A stretch of 64,000 nucleotides of DNA from Billgrantia saliphila (GCF_002930105.1 NZ_PJRN01000011.1:62001-126000), one strand, 5' to 3'; positions 39,508-48,946 are shown, counted from the first letter of the stretch. The notes: generated by a model from the sequence alone, not told the origin. A program made the numbers and translations.

Positions 39508-39780
39508 TCAGGCCGCGGCGCCGTCCTTCGCCGGCGCCTTGCTCTCCTTGCCTTCGCCGCCACCGCTCGCCGAGTCGCCGGCCAGGTTCTTCTTGCTGCC
39601 GGACTTGAAATCGGTCTCGTACCAGCCGCCACCTGCCAGTCGGAAGCCTGCGGCGGAGACCAGGCGTCCGAGTTCCGGAGCATGGCAGGCAGGACAATCG
39701 GTCAGCGGAGCGGCGCTCAGTTTCTGAAGCTTCTCCAGACGGTGGCCGCAGGCCTTGCACTGATATTCATAGATGGGCAT
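39508..39780 (-). CDS. FmdB-type zinc-ribbon protein
   Basis: This 90-residue protein has an N-terminal zinc ribbon, MPIYEYQCKACGHRLEKLQK followed by DCPACHAPELGRLV, giving two CxxC pairs. After residue about 50 the sequence is Gly/Ser/Lys-rich and probably disordered. The family is called FmdB after a putative regulator of formamidase genes, but its role is unknown. The gene conventionally sits upstream of aspS, as here. Confidence 0.92.
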   Translation of the reverse strand: MPIYEYQCKACGHRLEKLQKLSAAPLTDCPACHAPELGRLVSAAGFRLAGGGWYETDFKSGSKKNLAGDSASGGGEGKESKAPAKDGAAA

Positions 39781-39936
39781 GGTTCAATTCACTCCTGATT
39801 CGACAGCGCGCAACCAACGGCGATATAGGGCCGAGCGACGCACTTTCCAAGCCTGCCGTGAGAGCCGGACATTATAACGTGCCTGACAAGGCCTGTCCCG
39901 GCCTTGCACGGCGGATCCACAAAAGGAAAAACCCGC

Positions 39937-40884
39937 ATGAAAGCCGTGATACTCGATGCCGCCAGCCTCGGCCCCGATGTCGATTTAACCCCCCTGCGCG
40001 AGCAGGTCGACACACTCGAGGTCTACGAGCAGAGCACCACCGAGCAGAGCCGTGAACGCCTGGCCGGCGCCGACGTCGCAATCGTCAACAAGGTGGTGTT
40101 GGACGGCGCCACCCTCGAGGCGCTGCCTTCGCTGCAGCTGATCTGCGTACTGGCCACCGGCACCAACAACATCGACATGGCCACCGCACAGCGTCGTGGC
40201 GTCGCCGTACGCAATGTCGCCGCCTACGGCACCGCCAGTGTCGCCCAGCACACGATGATGCTGATCCTGGCCCTGGCCAACCGGCTGCCGCTCTATCAGC
40301 GCGACGTGGCCGCGGGGCGCTGGAACGAGAGTCCTTTCTTCTGTCTGATGGAACACGGCACGCTGCAGCTCGAGGGCAAGCGCCTGGCGATCGTCGGCCA
40401 GGGCGAGCTGGGTAGCCGTGTGGCCGCACTGGCGGAAGCGTTCGGCATGCGCGTGAGTTTCGCCGCGCGCCCCGGCAGCGAGGCCAACGACAGCCGCCCG
40501 GGCATTGCCGAACTCGCTACCGAAGCCGATGTCATCAGCCTGCACTGCCCCTTGACCGACGCCACGCGACATCTGATCGGTGCCGGCCTGATGGACACCG
40601 TCAAGCCGGGCGCCCTGCTGGTGAACTGCGCTCGCGGTGGGATCATCGACGAATCGGCCGCCCTGGCGGCGCTGCGTGACGGCCGCCTCGGCGGCCTCGG
40701 TGTCGACGTGTTGCCGAAGGAACCCCCGCGCGAAGGCCATCCACTACTCGATGCCCTCGCCGAGCCGCTCAATCTGATCGTCACCCCGCACAATGCCTGG
40801 ATCACGCCCGAGGCAAGGCAGCGTATCGTTGCGCTGACGGTAGACAATCTGCGCAATTGGCAAGCCCAGCGGAGCGGAGTCTGA
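39937..40884 (+). CDS. D-2-hydroxyacid dehydrogenase (glycerate dehydrogenase/hydroxypyruvate reductase type)
   Basis: This 315-residue NAD(P)-dependent dehydrogenase has the cofactor loop LAIVGQGELGSRVAALAEAF (residues about 150-169). Its catalytic residues appear in LLVNCARGGIIDE (Arg), DVLPKEPPREGHPLL (Glu) and VTPHNAWITPEA (His). It most resembles the HprA group acting on hydroxypyruvate/glycerate. The ATG at 39937 follows AAAAGGAAAA; an ATG at 39904 is less likely. It ends two bases before the ribokinase start, so the two are co-transcribed. Confidence 0.9.
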   Translation: MKAVILDAASLGPDVDLTPLREQVDTLEVYEQSTTEQSRERLAGADVAIVNKVVLDGATLEALPSLQLICVLATGTNNIDMATAQRRGVAVRNVAAYGTASVAQHTMMLILALANRLPLYQRDVAAGRWNESPFFCLMEHGTLQLEGKRLAIVGQGELGSRVAALAEAFGMRVSFAARPGSEANDSRPGIAELATEADVISLHCPLTDATRHLIGAGLMDTVKPGALLVNCARGGIIDESAALAALRDGRLGGLGVDVLPKEPPREGHPLLDALAEPLNLIVTPHNAWITPEARQRIVALTVDNLRNWQAQRSGV

Positions 40885-40886
40885 CC

Positions 40887-41801
40887 ATGCTTCACAACCT
40901 GGGTTCGATCAATCTCGACCATTTCTACCGAGTGCCGCACCTGGTCCATCCCGGCGAGACGCTAGCCAGTCACGGCTACCACGTCGGGCTGGGCGGCAAG
41001 GGAGCCAACCAGTCATTGGCCATGGCGATGGCGGGCGGCCAGGTCAGCCACTGGGGACGGCTGGGCAGGCAAGACGCCTGGGCCCGTGACCGGCTGGCAC
41101 GGGCCGGCGTCGACGTCAGCCACGTCGAACTCGTCGACGAGCCCAGCGGACACGCCATTATCCAGGTCGACGAGCGCGGCGAGAACACCATTATCCTGCA
41201 TCCCGGTGCCAACCACGGCTTTACCCGACGTCACCGCGACGCCCTCTGCGAGGCCGCCCAGCCAGGCGACTGGTTGCTGGTACAGAACGAGTGCAACGGA
41301 CTGCCCGAACTGCTCGAATGCGCTCGCCAGCATGGCCTGGAGATCGCCTTCAACCCGGCGCCGATGAGCGATACCGTGCTGACGCTGCCGCTGGAAGCTT
41401 GTCGCCTGTTGTTCGTCAACCGAGGCGAAGCCGCCTGGCTCACCGGGCTACCCGAATCCAGCGAGGCCCGCGTCCTGCTGGAAGCGCTGCATGAGCGGCT
41501 GCCGCGCACGGCGACGGTGATCACCCTGGGTAGTGAAGGCGCCTGGTACCAGTCGGCCGACGAACGTCATTACCAGCCCGCCCTGCCGGTCGAGGCGCAG
41601 GACACCACCGGCGCCGGGGATACCTTCATTGGTTACTTCATGGCCGCACTGCAGGAGGGCCAATCCATTACCGGCTGCCTGGCGTTCGCCACCCAGGCCG
41701 CCGCGTTGGGCGTCCAGCGTCCCGGCGCGGCCGATAGCATCCCATCGCGCGACGAGGTCAAGCAGCTCCTGACGTCCCACTCCCCCCGCCCCAATCCCTG
41801 A
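40887..41801 (+). CDS. rbsK: Ribokinase-family (PfkB) sugar kinase
   Basis: This 304-residue PfkB-family kinase has the N-terminal substrate motif VGLGGKGANQSLAMA and the C-terminal anion hole and catalytic base in AQDTTGAGDTFIGYFMAAL. Ribokinase phosphorylates D-ribose at O-5. Its position immediately before a nucleoside hydrolase, which releases ribose, supports ribose as substrate. No ribose transporter genes are present here. Confidence 0.9.
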   Translation: MLHNLGSINLDHFYRVPHLVHPGETLASHGYHVGLGGKGANQSLAMAMAGGQVSHWGRLGRQDAWARDRLARAGVDVSHVELVDEPSGHAIIQVDERGENTIILHPGANHGFTRRHRDALCEAAQPGDWLLVQNECNGLPELLECARQHGLEIAFNPAPMSDTVLTLPLEACRLLFVNRGEAAWLTGLPESSEARVLLEALHERLPRTATVITLGSEGAWYQSADERHYQPALPVEAQDTTGAGDTFIGYFMAALQEGQSITGCLAFATQAAALGVQRPGAADSIPSRDEVKQLLTSHSPRPNP

Positions 41802-41819
41802 CATCACCAAGGAGGTCAT

Positions 41820-42761
41820 GTGTCCCATTCGATCATTTTCGATACCGACCCCGGCGTCGACGACGCCCAGGCCATCGCCATCGCTCTGCGCCATCCCGAG
41901 ATCGAGCTGCTCGGGATGACGACCACCTACGGCAACGTGGACATCGAGACCGCTACCCACAATGCGCTGTTGCTCAGCGAATTGGCGGAGCGCGACATTC
42001 CCGTCGCCCAGGGGGCCGCCGGGCCAATGGTCAAGCCGCGTCATCCCGCGCCGGCCCACATTCACGGCGCCAACGGGCTGGGCAACATCGAGCTACCCGG
42101 GGTGAAAGGGGTGAAGGATCCACGCAGCGCGGCCCAGTTCATCGTCGATACGGTCAACGAGCGTCCGGGCGAGGTCACCCTGGTCGCGGTGGGTCCGGTA
42201 GGCAATCTGGCCGCCGCCCTACAGCTCGACCCCGACCTGACCGGGAAGGTCCGGCAGGTGGTGATCATGGGCGGCTCGATTCGCGAAGGCGGTAACGTCA
42301 CGCCGGTCGCCGAGGCCAACATGTTCAACGATCCACATGCCGCTCAGCGAGTGCTGACCGCCGACTGGCCGCTGACCCTGGTAGGGCTCGACGTTACCCA
42401 TCGCTGCGTACTGAGCCAAGCGCACATGGCGCGCATCGAAGCCGGCCAGGGTGCTCTTGGCAAGGTGCTGGCCGGCAGCTACGCCTTCTATCGCGATTTC
42501 TACCGCGAATTCCTCGGCATCGATGGCTGCTGCCCCCACGATAGCTGTGCGCTGGCCTGGTTGCTGCGCCCCGACCTGTTCACCACCGCTCCCGGTCATC
42601 TGACCGTGGTGACCGAGGGCATGGCCGAGGGCCAGACCATCTTCGCCCCAGAGGGCCGGGGCTTCATCGTGGACCGCTGGTCGCAGACCCCGCTGGTCGA
42701 GGTCTGCCTGGAGGTAGACGGCGACGCCGTGGTGGAGTGGATTGCCGACACCCTCGGCTGA
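41820..42761 (+). CDS. Ribonucleoside hydrolase
   Basis: This 313-residue inosine-uridine-preferring nucleoside hydrolase splits nucleosides into base and ribose. The Ca-binding signature is IIFDTDPGVDDAQAIAIAL, with VVIMGGSIREGGNVTPVAE and the C-terminal CPHDSCALAWLLRPD. The start is the GTG at 41820, with AAGGAGG upstream; an overlapping ATG at 41818 is out of frame. Together with the preceding ribokinase it forms a nucleoside-ribose salvage pair. Confidence 0.93.
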   Translation: MSHSIIFDTDPGVDDAQAIAIALRHPEIELLGMTTTYGNVDIETATHNALLLSELAERDIPVAQGAAGPMVKPRHPAPAHIHGANGLGNIELPGVKGVKDPRSAAQFIVDTVNERPGEVTLVAVGPVGNLAAALQLDPDLTGKVRQVVIMGGSIREGGNVTPVAEANMFNDPHAAQRVLTADWPLTLVGLDVTHRCVLSQAHMARIEAGQGALGKVLAGSYAFYRDFYREFLGIDGCCPHDSCALAWLLRPDLFTTAPGHLTVVTEGMAEGQTIFAPEGRGFIVDRWSQTPLVEVCLEVDGDAVVEWIADTLG

Positions 42762-42767
42762 GCCGGG

Positions 42768-43040
42768 CTAGAGGCAGACGAAGCTGTCCGGGTCTCGACA
42801 CTCGATCGATTCCAGCTCGACGTGTGTGACCCGGGCATTCGGCGGCCCCTGCCACAGCCAGTTCGCCACCTGATTGACCGCCTCGCCATTGCCGCAGAGC
42901 AGCACTTCCACCTGCCCGTCCGGCAGGTTCTTTGCGTAGCCGGTCAGGCCGCGCTGCAGCGCCTGCTCCTGCACGCCCCGGCGATACCATACGCCCTGCA
43001 CTTTCCCGGCGACGCGCGCCTTTACGCAGCGTTTGCTCAT
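42768..43040 (-). CDS. acyP: Acylphosphatase
   Basis: This 90-residue enzyme hydrolyses acyl phosphates. The active-site Arg and signature are VAGKVQGVWYRRGVQEQA, with the Asn in LTGYAKNLPDGQVEVLLCG. The ATG at 43040 has GAGGAGG upstream; the frame is open to 43166 without further family sequence. Its 3' end is six bases from the convergent nucleoside hydrolase. Confidence 0.95.
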   Translation of the reverse strand: MSKRCVKARVAGKVQGVWYRRGVQEQALQRGLTGYAKNLPDGQVEVLLCGNGEAVNQVANWLWQGPPNARVTHVELESIECRDPDSFVCL

Positions 43041-43254
43041 AGCCCCTCCTCGTCTCGTCAAGCCATCAAGGCGCACCGCAATCAACGCTCGCACGGCTCG
43101 CCGCGATTCCGGCCGCCTGCACAATGCTCTAATCTTGACAGTAGGGCCAGCCGTCGCCACAAGCAACGGCCACCCGACGAAGGACGCTCGTCACACCGAG
43201 CCTCCAGGCCTCACCGGGCACAACAATAAGCCATCCTCACAAGGGAGACAGCAC

Positions 43255-44292
43255 ATGCAGGTCTTTGACCACCCCGAATTCGACCACCATCAGCAGCTCG
43301 TCTTCGGTTGCGACGAGGCGAGCGGCCTGCGCGCCATCATCGCCATCCACGACACCCGCCGAGGCCCCGCCCTGGGCGGCCTGCGAATCTACCCCTATTC
43401 CAGCGAAGACGACGCCCTGACCGATGTGCTGAGGCTGTCGCGAGGCATGACCTACAAGTCGGCGCTGGCCGATCTGCCGCTGGGCGGCGGCAAGGCGGTA
43501 ATCATCGCCGATCCTCGCCGCGACAAGACGCCCGAACTGCTACGCGCCATGGGACGTCTGGTCGATTCACTGGGGGGACGCTACATCACCGCCGAGGATT
43601 CCGGCACCAGCGAGGCGGACATGCGTCATATCCGCGAGATGACACCGCATGTCAGCGGCCTGGGACGCGCCGGCGAATCCGGCGACCCGTCACCCTACAC
43701 CGCGCATGGCGTATTCTGCGCCCTGCGCAGCGCCGTGCGCCATCGCCTGGGACGTGACGACTTGGACGGGCTGCGCGTGGCCATCCAAGGCATCGGCCAC
43801 GTGGGGGCACACCTCGCCCGCGAACTGCATGTGGCCGGAGCGCAGTTGACCCTGACCGATCTCGATCGCGACGCGCTGGGCATTCTGGCCAACGAAGTCG
43901 GCGCCGTCACGATACCACCCCAGGCGATTTTCGATGCCGATGTCGACGTCTTCGCGCCCTGCGCCCTGGGCGCGGTGCTGACCGCCGACGTGGCCGACCG
44001 ACTAAAGGCCCGGGTGGTGTGCGGCGCGGCGAACAATCAACTGGCCACGCCGGAGATCGCCGAGCGCCTGCATGCTCGCGGCATCCTCTATGCGCCAGAT
44101 TACGTGGCCAACGCCGGCGGCGTGATCGAAGTCGAATGGCAACGACGCAGCGACTATTCTCACGCGGCCGTGATGGCCCACGTCGAGCGTATCTCCGCCA
44201 CCATCGACGAGATATTCACCCGCGCCCGTCACGAGGACGCCAATCCGGCCCAGGTTGCCGACCGGCTGGCACGCGAACGCCTCGAAGGCTGA
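43255..44292 (+). CDS. Glu/Leu/Phe/Val dehydrogenase (leucine dehydrogenase type)
   Basis: This 345-residue NAD-dependent amino-acid dehydrogenase has the N-terminal RGPALGGLRIYPYSSEDDAL, the catalytic Lys in LPLGGGKAVIIADPR and the dinucleotide loop VAIQGIGHVGAHLAREL. It resembles leucine/valine dehydrogenases that deaminate branched-chain amino acids; exact specificity cannot be read from sequence. The start at 43255 has AAGGGAG upstream. The frame is open from 43033 but that part overlaps acyP. Confidence 0.9.
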   Translation: MQVFDHPEFDHHQQLVFGCDEASGLRAIIAIHDTRRGPALGGLRIYPYSSEDDALTDVLRLSRGMTYKSALADLPLGGGKAVIIADPRRDKTPELLRAMGRLVDSLGGRYITAEDSGTSEADMRHIREMTPHVSGLGRAGESGDPSPYTAHGVFCALRSAVRHRLGRDDLDGLRVAIQGIGHVGAHLARELHVAGAQLTLTDLDRDALGILANEVGAVTIPPQAIFDADVDVFAPCALGAVLTADVADRLKARVVCGAANNQLATPEIAERLHARGILYAPDYVANAGGVIEVEWQRRSDYSHAAVMAHVERISATIDEIFTRARHEDANPAQVADRLARERLEG

Positions 44293-44299
44293 CCGTAAC

Positions 44300-44327
44300 G
44301 CCGTGCCGGAAGTTCTCCCGGCACGGC
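44300..44327. terminator. Bidirectional terminator hairpin
   Basis: GCCGTGCCGG at 44300-44309 pairs with 44318-44327 around an eight-base loop. It occupies the 38-bp gap between the convergent amino-acid dehydrogenase and BrkB-family genes. Confidence 0.75.
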
Positions 44328-44330
44328 GGC

Positions 44331-45236
44331 TCACTCCGAGACCAGCTCTCGCCGCACGATGACCGCGCTGTTGCGCGGCACCACTACGCCTCCCCTGGCG
44401 ACCAGATAGCAGCGCGTGAAGGCGGCGCCGAACAGCAGAATCAACGAGCTGTAGTAGACCCACAGCAGGATCATGACCACCGAACCCGCCGCCCCGTAGG
44501 TCGACGCCGTTGCCGTATAGGCCAGATAGGAGGCAATCGCACTGCGGCCCACGGCGAAAAGCAGTGACGTGACCACGGCCCCGAGCAGTACGTCCCGCCA
44601 GTTCAGCACCACGTCGGGGAGAATCTTGAAGACGGCGGCGAACAGCGCGGTGATCACCAGCAGCGAGATGAAAAATTCCGCGCCCGCGGTCAAGGTGCCG
44701 ATCAGCGGCATGGCATCTCCGATGGCCTGGAGCATGGCGCGCAGCATAACGCCAACGACCAGGGACACAAGCAAAATGAAGCCGATGGCGATCACCACGG
44801 CGAGCGACAGCAGGCGCTGCTTGAGAAAGATCATCACACCGCTGCGACTCGGCTTGGCCGTTACTCCCCAGATCATGTTGAGCGAGAACTGCATCTGGGC
44901 AAAGACCGTAGTGGCGCCGACCAGCAGCCCGCCAACACCCAGCAGCGTGGGAATCACGCCCGACCTTTCGACACGCGACTCCGCCACGGCCTGCTCCACC
45001 GCCTTAGCGGCTTCTTCCCCCACGGTCCCCTGCAACTGCGTGACGATCTGGCCATGGGCGGCATCCTCACCGAACACCACGCCGATCACGGCCACGGCGA
45101 TGATGACCGTAGGCGCCAACGAAAAGAGCGTATAGAACGCCAGCGAGCCTGCATAACTGAAGGCGTTGCGATCCAGCCACAGTCCTACGGCATCCTTAAG
45201 CGTGTTCCACCAGAACCTGAGCGAAATCTCACGCAC
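44331..45236 (-). CDS. YihY/BrkB-family inner-membrane protein
   Basis: This 301-residue protein has six predicted membrane helices, among them FYTLFSLAPTVIIAVAVIGV, GVGGLLVGATTVFAQMQFSL and SVVMILLWVYYSSLILLFGA. The signature YAGSLAFYTLFSLAP is typical of the YihY/BrkB (formerly "RNase BN") family. Its function is unknown. It is convergent with the dehydrogenase gene and divergent from nadM. Confidence 0.92.
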   Translation of the reverse strand: MREISLRFWWNTLKDAVGLWLDRNAFSYAGSLAFYTLFSLAPTVIIAVAVIGVVFGEDAAHGQIVTQLQGTVGEEAAKAVEQAVAESRVERSGVIPTLLGVGGLLVGATTVFAQMQFSLNMIWGVTAKPSRSGVMIFLKQRLLSLAVVIAIGFILLVSLVVGVMLRAMLQAIGDAMPLIGTLTAGAEFFISLLVITALFAAVFKILPDVVLNWRDVLLGAVVTSLLFAVGRSAIASYLAYTATASTYGAAGSVVMILLWVYYSSLILLFGAAFTRCYLVARGGVVVPRNSAVIVRRELVSE

Positions 45237-45373
45237 CCTGAACCTCCTTGTCCTAGCTTACGCTCTCAGCATACGCAATCTACGAACGCCTGTCGGCCAA
45301 TCCGCTCCCGCGTTGCAGCACTCGAGGGGGGCGCCCATAATGGCCCCCCGAGCCGCCAGCGAAGGATATGCCG

Positions 45374-46450
45374 ATGAGTGCTACCGATCACGATTTCGAT
45401 TGCCTCGTATTCATTGGCCGTTTCCAGCCTCCCCACCTGGGTCATCTGGCGGTGATCAACGAGGCGCTGCGACATGCACGACAGGTCATCGTGCTGGTCG
45501 GCTCGGCGTGGCAGGCGCGCTCGCTGCGCAACCCCTGGCGCTTCGACGAGCGTCAGGCGCTGCTGCGCAGCTGCTTCGATGACGAGGAGAATGCACGGCT
45601 GGAGATCGTCCCGCTGCTCGACGCACTGTACAACGATGACGTCTGGGTGCGCGACGTACAGCGCAAGGTGCGTGACATCGCCGGGCATCATCATGCCCGC
45701 CTGCCGCGAATCGGCCTGATCGGCGCCAGTCGCGGCCAATCCAGCTACTACCTTTCGCTGTTTCCGCAATGGGAGTCGATGAGCGTTCCGCTGGTCGACG
45801 GCATCTCCGCCAGCCAGATCCGCGAGCGCCTGTTCCGTTCGCCCTCCTCCACCGAAGATTACCTGAGCACGGGGGCGACCCATGATCTTCCGCCGGGCGT
45901 CTGCGAGGCGCTGCGCAGCTTTGCCGGCAGCGACGCCCACCGCCAGTTGATGGAGGAACAGCAGCTGCTCGAGCAGTATCGCCAGGCCTGGGCGAATGCC
46001 CCCTACCCGCCGATCTTCGTCACGGTCAATGCCGTGGTGGTGCAGTCCGGCCACGTGCTGTTGGTGCGCCGCACCGCCGCCCCCGGCAAAGGACTGCTGG
46101 CGCTGCCCGGCGGATTCATCAACCCCCACGAGCGCCTGCTCGACGCCTGCTTGCGCGAACTGCGCGAGCGCGTGCGGCTCAAGGTGCCGGAGCCGGTGCT
46201 CAAGGGCTCGCTGCGTGGCCAGCGCCTGTTCGACGAGCCCCATCGCAGCTGGCGCGGTCGCACCCTGGCCGAAGCCTTCTATTTCGCCCTGCGCCCCGAC
46301 CAGCAGCTGCCCCAGCTCAAGCCGGTCAAGGGCGGCGATCATGCGCGCTGGGTACCGCTGGCCGAACTCGAACCCGACAGCCTGTTCGAGGACCACTTCT
46401 TCATCATCCAGAATTTTCTCGGCCTGCCGGCCGACTTCAGCGGAGCCTAG
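45374..46450 (+). CDS. nadM: Bifunctional NMN adenylyltransferase/Nudix hydrolase
   Basis: This 358-residue protein fuses an NadM-type adenylyltransferase to a Nudix domain. The N-terminal part shows FIGRFQPPHLGHLAVINEAL with the HxGH motif, and DGISASQIRERL near residue 150; it makes NAD from NMN and ATP. The Nudix domain (about 215-340) shows GGFINPHERLLDACLRELRE. Compared with the Nudix consensus, the second Glu of the EE pair and the following Gly are Arg here, as in RELRERVRL. The ATG at 45374 has GAAGG upstream. Its stop shares a CTAG with the convergent lysR gene. Confidence 0.93.
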   Translation: MSATDHDFDCLVFIGRFQPPHLGHLAVINEALRHARQVIVLVGSAWQARSLRNPWRFDERQALLRSCFDDEENARLEIVPLLDALYNDDVWVRDVQRKVRDIAGHHHARLPRIGLIGASRGQSSYYLSLFPQWESMSVPLVDGISASQIRERLFRSPSSTEDYLSTGATHDLPPGVCEALRSFAGSDAHRQLMEEQQLLEQYRQAWANAPYPPIFVTVNAVVVQSGHVLLVRRTAAPGKGLLALPGGFINPHERLLDACLRELRERVRLKVPEPVLKGSLRGQRLFDEPHRSWRGRTLAEAFYFALRPDQQLPQLKPVKGGDHARWVPLAELEPDSLFEDHFFIIQNFLGLPADFSGA

Positions 46451-47364
46451 GCCTGCAGGAAGTCGCGTGGCAACTTCATCATCTGCCGCCACAGCTTCTC
46501 GACCCCGGGCTTGTGCACCAGCGAGCAGCGATAGAGACGAATCTCCAGTGGTACGTCCCATTTCTCGTTGCCGGCACGCACCAGCCGCCCCGTCTTGAGC
46601 TCCTCGCGAACGCAGAAGTCGGGAATCCAGGCGAGCCCCACGCCCTGCAGGACCATGCCCTTGAGCCCTTCGGCCATGGCGGTCTCGTAGACGGTACGCA
46701 GCCGCAGTCGCAGTGGGTCGTTCTTGAGCAACATGCGCACGCTGCGTCCGAGGAACGCGCCCTGGGTGTAGGCGAGATAGGGAATGGTGTCCTTGCTCTC
46801 CAGGCTGTAGCGCGGCTTGCCCTTGGCGTCTGGCAAGCTGACCGGCAGCATCTTTACCTGGCCGATCGAGAACGAGGGGAAGACCTCCGCATCCAGCTGC
46901 ATGGTGGCATAGGGGTCGTGATAGGCCAGCATGAGGTCGCAATTGCCTTCGCGCAGGACGTGGATCGCCTCGCCCACGTTCATCGCGACGAGCCGCGTCG
47001 GCAGCTCCCCCAGCCCCTCCTGAAGGCGTGAGATCCACTCGGGGTAGAAGCTGAGCGCCAGGGAGTGAGCGGCAACGATATCCAGCGCCTCGCGGGCCAT
47101 GGAGACGCCACGCAGGTGACCCAGGCACTCGTTGAGCTGTTCCACCAGGTTACGCGCGGTGACCAGGAAGAGCTGTCCTTCCGGCGTCAGGTTGATGGGA
47201 GTCGTGGAACGGTCCACCAGAATCACCCCCACCGCCTGTTCCAACGCGCGGATGCGGCGGCTGAAGGCCGGCTGGGTGACGTGACGCTGCCTGGCCGAGG
47301 CGGAAAAGCTGCGGGTATTCGCCAGGGCAACGAAATCTTCCAGCCACTTGGTTTCGAGATTCAC
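46447..47364 (-). CDS. LysR-family transcriptional regulator
   Basis: This 305-residue regulator has an N-terminal winged helix-turn-helix (residues about 6-65, FVALANTRSFSASARQRHVT then QPAFSRRIRALEQAVG) and a C-terminal periplasmic-binding-like effector domain. The inducer is unknown. No divergent target gene is present: the upstream cardiolipin synthase gene runs in the same direction, so the regulated locus may be elsewhere. Confidence 0.93.
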   Translation of the reverse strand: MNLETKWLEDFVALANTRSFSASARQRHVTQPAFSRRIRALEQAVGVILVDRSTTPINLTPEGQLFLVTARNLVEQLNECLGHLRGVSMAREALDIVAAHSLALSFYPEWISRLQEGLGELPTRLVAMNVGEAIHVLREGNCDLMLAYHDPYATMQLDAEVFPSFSIGQVKMLPVSLPDAKGKPRYSLESKDTIPYLAYTQGAFLGRSVRMLLKNDPLRLRLRTVYETAMAEGLKGMVLQGVGLAWIPDFCVREELKTGRLVRAGNEKWDVPLEIRLYRCSLVHKPGVEKLWRQMMKLPRDFLQA

Positions 47365-47403
47365 CGCGACTCCCGCTGACAGCCATCACAGTTTTGAGGT
47401 AAG

Positions 47404-47419
47404 GCGCACCGCGGTGCGC
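47404..47419 (-). terminator. Short hairpin downstream of the cardiolipin synthase gene
   Basis: GCGCACC at 47404-47410 pairs with GGTGCGC at 47413-47419. It lies between the cls stop and the lysR start, about 65 bp beyond cls. Its two-base centre and the lack of a T-tract make it equally possible that this is an operator upstream of lysR. Confidence 0.35.
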
Positions 47420-47483
47420 GGCCATTCGTCAGGCAGCGCCTAATGTACCCCAGCAGCCGCCCGAACCCAAGCACAGTCATGAC

Positions 47484-48902
47484 TTACTGGATCGGCGCCG
47501 TCAGGTAGGCGGCGCGCGCCACCAGCTTGCGCCACAGCGGCCGATTGTGCAGCTCCTCGTAATCGATACGGCGACACACCGCAAAATCACGCTCGAGCAT
47601 GCCATGCACCTCGGCGGCGAAGCCCCTATCAGGAATGAAGGCGGTAATCTCGAAGTTGAGGCGAAACGAGCGGTTGTCGAGATTCACCGTACCCACGGCC
47701 GCCGCCACATCATCGATCAGAATCACCTTCTGGTGCATGAAGCCGGGCTGGTAGCGATAGACCTTGACCCCCGCACGCACCATGTCGGGCAGGAAGGAGA
47801 AGGCCGACAGGTAGATCAGCAGATGGTCGGGGTGCTCGGGCATCATGATGCGCACGTCCACCCCACGCATGGCGGCCAGGTGCAGGGCGTCCTGCACGCC
47901 CTGATCGGGGACGAAGTAAGGGCTGGTCACCCATAGCCGTTCTTGGGCGCTATGGATGGCATGCTGCACCAGCAGACTGGCGGTTTCCTGGCGATCGGCC
48001 GGTCCCGACGGCACGATAATGACGTTCTGGCACTCCTCGCAGACGATTCGCGGTTCCCAGCACAGGTTGATGACCTCACCGGTGGCCCAGTGCCAATCTT
48101 CCCAGAAGGCTTCCTGGAGCCCCAGCACGCTGGGCCCGGTCAGCTTCAGGTGAGTATCGCGCCAAGGCCCATGACGCGGATGTTGCCCAAGGTATTCGAC
48201 GCCGACGTTGAACCCGCCGAGCCAGCCTTCACGACCGTCCACCACGAGGATCTTGCGGTGGTTGCGAAAATTGAGCTGGAAGCGGTGCTTGAAACCGCGC
48301 GACGAACGGAAAGGACTGACCTCGACGCCGGCATCTGCGAGTTCGCTCAAATAGCCTTCGGCCAGTTTGCGACTGCCGATCTCGTCATACAGGAAATAGA
48401 CCCGCACGCCCCGTTTCGCCGCACGCAGCATACGCTCCTTGAGCTGCTGGCCCAGCGCATCGTGGCGTACGATGAAGAACTGCACCAGTACGTAGCGTTG
48501 GGCCGAATCAATGCCGGCGAAGATACTGTCGAAGGTGCTCTTCCCGTCGACGAGCAGCTCGGCCTGATTGCCGCTGGTCAATGGCATCTGGGAGAGTCGC
48601 TCCACCGCCCTCACGTCAGGGCTGTGTACGTCCGCCAGGAAGGGGTCGAGACGCCAGCGCTGGTCGGCAAGAATACGCCGCAGCACGGTATCGCGTTCGC
48701 CCCGCGCGGAGATGTAACCGTAGAAACGCGGCCGTCCGAAGATCCAGTAGGCGGGTACGGCCACATAGGGAAACGTCACCAAGGAGATGATCCAGGCCAC
48801 GGCCCCCTGCGAGGTGCGACTAGAAAGCAGCGCCAGTATCGCCGAGAGGAAGCCCAGCAGGTGCACCATGAAGATCGCCAGGCCCATTAGCCAGGATGCC
48901 AT
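47484..48902 (-). CDS. cls: Cardiolipin synthase
   Basis: This 472-residue phospholipase-D-family membrane enzyme makes cardiolipin from two phosphatidylglycerols. Two N-terminal membrane helices span residues about 5-25 and 33-55. The two HKD motifs are FRNHRKILVVDGREGWLGGF and FMHQKVILIDDVAAAVGTVN. The ATG at 48902 has AGGGAG upstream. Cardiolipin content is known to rise in bacteria at high salinity, which fits the halophilic setting. Confidence 0.94.
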   Translation of the reverse strand: MASWLMGLAIFMVHLLGFLSAILALLSSRTSQGAVAWIISLVTFPYVAVPAYWIFGRPRFYGYISARGERDTVLRRILADQRWRLDPFLADVHSPDVRAVERLSQMPLTSGNQAELLVDGKSTFDSIFAGIDSAQRYVLVQFFIVRHDALGQQLKERMLRAAKRGVRVYFLYDEIGSRKLAEGYLSELADAGVEVSPFRSSRGFKHRFQLNFRNHRKILVVDGREGWLGGFNVGVEYLGQHPRHGPWRDTHLKLTGPSVLGLQEAFWEDWHWATGEVINLCWEPRIVCEECQNVIIVPSGPADRQETASLLVQHAIHSAQERLWVTSPYFVPDQGVQDALHLAAMRGVDVRIMMPEHPDHLLIYLSAFSFLPDMVRAGVKVYRYQPGFMHQKVILIDDVAAAVGTVNLDNRSFRLNFEITAFIPDRGFAAEVHGMLERDFAVCRRIDYEELHNRPLWRKLVARAAYLTAPIQ

Positions 48903-48946
48903 GATCTCTCCCTGAAAAAACAGCAGTCTGCAGCATACCCCAGACG

